NCBI RefSeq assembly: GCF_029525575.1
Contig: NZ_JAPDIA010000009.1
Location: 124,001 to 188,000 of the forward strand
DNA length: 64,000 nucleotides
Direction: 5' to 3'
Source of the DNA: Cohnella rhizosphaerae
GTDB taxonomy: Bacteria; Bacillota; Bacilli; Paenibacillales; Paenibacillaceae
Shown one piece after another: positions 62,247 through 64,000 of this stretch. The position numbers and the translations under genes were made by a program. The notes beneath the pieces are model-generated. The model did no database searches and had not been told where the DNA came from. It saw only the letters and a program-made list of their open reading frames with translations. Position 1 is the stretch's first letter, and every line of letters begins with the position of its first letter.

Positions 62247-64000
62247 ATGACCGCTAAACATCAGATGACGATGCTGACGCCGGCCGTCAGTTGGAGAGAC
62301 GGCCTGCCCTGCGGCAACGGCGCGCTGTGCGCGTCGGTGTACGGCAACATCTCTCCGGAGACCATCCAGTTCAATCACGATTCCCTGTGGTACGAAGCGA
62401 CGCAGTCGCCGCTGCCCGATGTCTCGGATACGCTTGCGGAAGCGCGGCGGCTCGCCCTTGCGGGCCGCTTCGCCGAAGCGAACCGGCAAATGACCGAGGC
62501 GCTGAGCGAGCGCGGCTTCGTATCGGGATTGCCGATCCTGCATCCCGCCTTCGACCTGAAGATCGTCATGCACCAGAAGCAGGGGTTCGCCGCGTACCGG
62601 CGAACGCTCGACTTCGAGACCGGGCAGGCGACCGTGACTTGGAAAGACGGCGATGTCGACAAACGCCGGGACTTCTTTATCAGCCACACCGACGACGTCG
62701 CCGTTCTGCGGATTCAGTCCGGGGATCGCAGCGTGGACGCCGGATTTCAGCTGTGCGAGCACAATCTGAGCGATTCGGTGCAGATGGACGGCGTTCCCAA
62801 GACGCCGCCTCTCGAATTCAAGTCCGAGGTGCGCGGCGACAAGCTCGTCCTGCGCGTGAACGGCTCCATGGGCGGCGAGTACGGGGCGGTGCTCCGCACG
62901 GTCTGCGGGGCGGGCGAGCGCCGGTTCGCCCGCGAGCTGTCGTGGACGGAGCAGCTGTCCTCGCTGAACGTCATGTGGAACCTGCCGATCGAATCGCACG
63001 AGACCGAGAAGATCGTCGGCGCGGCGGAGATCGTGGCGATCGTCGGCGTCTATGTCAACACGGACGATCCCGAGCGCGAGATCGAGGCGCTGTGCCGCCG
63101 TCTGGACGCGCTGCCTGCCGACTACGACACGCTGTTCGAGCGGCACGCCGTCGTGCACCGCGAGAAGTTCCTTCGGTGCGAGTTCGTCCTCGGCGATGTA
63201 GCCGCCAAGGACGCCGCCGAAGCCGCTCCTGCGCCGAACGAAATGCTGCTGTTGGAGGCCTATCAAGGCGTCGCACCTCTCAAACTGGTCGAGCGCATGT
63301 TCGACATGGGCCGCTATCTGCTGATCGCCTGCTCCACGGGCGACTGCCTCCCGCCGACGCTGCAGGGCACCTGGAACGGCGACTATTATCCGCCGTGGAA
63401 CAGCTTCTACGTCCACAACGAGAACACCCAGATGTATTACTGGCAGGCGCTGGCTGGCTCGCTCCCCGAAGTGACGGGAGCCATGTTCGGCTACTTCGAG
63501 GATCGGATCGCCGATTACCGGGAGAACGCGCGCAAGCTGTTCGGCTGCCGCGGCATCTTCATCCCGCTCACCGCGGCCGCCGACACCGGCCTGATCCGCG
63601 ACGGACAGCCGCACGTGCTGCACTTCATCGGCGTCGCCCCCCTGGATTGCACAACATTTCTACGACTACTACCTGTACACGCGGGACGAAGCCTTCCTAC
63701 GGGACCGAGCCGTTCCGTTCATGCGGGAGGTCGCCCTGTTCTATGAGGATTATCTGCTGCGGGACGAGGAAGGCTGCGTGCTCGTCGTGCCGTCCAACTC
63801 GCCGGAAAACGCGCCGAGCGAGGATATCGCGGGCGAGGTGGACCTCAGCGTCATGATGAATCCGGGCGTGCCGCTCACGATCAACTCCACGATCGATACG
63901 GCGCTCGTCCGCGAGCTGCTGGGCAACCTGTGCGAAGCGTACGACACGCTCGGCCTACCGCAAGCGGATACCGCCGTCTGGCACGATATCGTCGCACATC
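62247..64000 (+). CDS. Glycoside hydrolase family 95 (alpha-L-fucosidase/galactosidase type), 3'-partial, frameshifted
   Basis: Cytoplasmic by lack of a signal peptide. The GH95 N-terminal domain (WRDGLPCGNGALCASVYGN, IQFNHDSLWYE) is followed by the alpha/alpha barrel with LQGTWNGDYYPPWNSFY, the catalytic-region HNENTQMYYWQA, and VVPSNSPENAPS near the window end. The C6 run at 63637-63642 breaks the frame; dropping one C gives GVAPWIAQHFYDYYLYTRDE. The gene continues past 64000. It follows the binding-protein gene by 52 bp with GAAGGAAGG upstream, so it likely digests what this transporter imports. Fucose versus galactose specificity cannot be told. Confidence 0.9.

Noticed and set aside
62223..63623. 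466-codon minus-strand frame and 521-codon plus-strand alternate frame
   Set aside because: Both shadow the GH95 gene, whose conserved motifs fix the coding frame.

Overview
The window looks like chromosome of a GC-rich Paenibacillaceae bacterium (Paenibacillus or Cohnella type). The reasons are strong Shine-Dalgarno sites with frequent GTG and TTG starts, several CUT1 sugar ABC operons, YesM/YesN-type two-component proteins, large secreted glycan-active proteins (one with SLH repeats), and FadR-, RpiR- and AraC-type regulators. The genus is inference. No rRNA, tRNA, phage, IS element or CRISPR array was recognised.

Layout. 1-5.4 kb: two sugar permeases, a secreted TIM-barrel enzyme and an alpha/beta hydrolase. 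5.4-6.4 kb: a cation diffusion facilitator with a Fur-like box. 6.5-7.25 kb: an 83-bp hairpin tandem array. 7.3-12.6 kb: a FadR-controlled sugar ABC operon ending in a Cys/Met PLP enzyme. 12.85-17.2 kb: a six-gene envelope operon with a K+ channel, DUF350 protein, lipoprotein, ATP-grasp ligase, YgiB-like secreted protein and a small protein. 17.3-19.2 kb: a GGDEF protein with a collapsed EAL domain. 19.5-22.4 kb: DMT exporter, sugar isomerase and 2-hydroxyacid dehydrogenase. 22.6-28.6 kb: membrane AraC regulator and a third ABC operon. 28.7-36.5 kb: a heparinase-like lyase, two FN3 proteins and two 51-bp tandem arrays. 36.6-43.3 kb: YesN-type regulator, GH31 enzyme and a fourth ABC operon. 43.35-43.9 kb: a third 51-bp array. 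44-56.6 kb: a giant SLH-anchored DUF4874/DUF4832 protein, a solute-binding protein overlapping a YesM kinase, and a third DUF4874/DUF4832 protein. 57-64 kb: RpiR regulator, a fifth ABC operon and a GH95 glycosidase that runs off the end.

How the genes work together. Most of the window is a set of polysaccharide-use loci: secreted or cell-wall-anchored enzymes cut and bind glycans, lipoproteins capture oligosaccharides, permease pairs import them, and cytoplasmic GH31/GH95 enzymes, an esterase and an isomerase finish the work. No ABC ATPase is present, so a shared MsmX-type ATPase elsewhere is inferred. A roughly 68-bp promoter element is shared by two loci 14 kb apart, which suggests one regulon.

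Quality caveat. About 29 reading-frame breaks occur in otherwise well-conserved genes. Most are one extra base in a G, T/A or C run of 5-8, and the frame restores perfectly when one base is dropped. This is most simply sequencing or assembly error, so broken genes are annotated as single loci.
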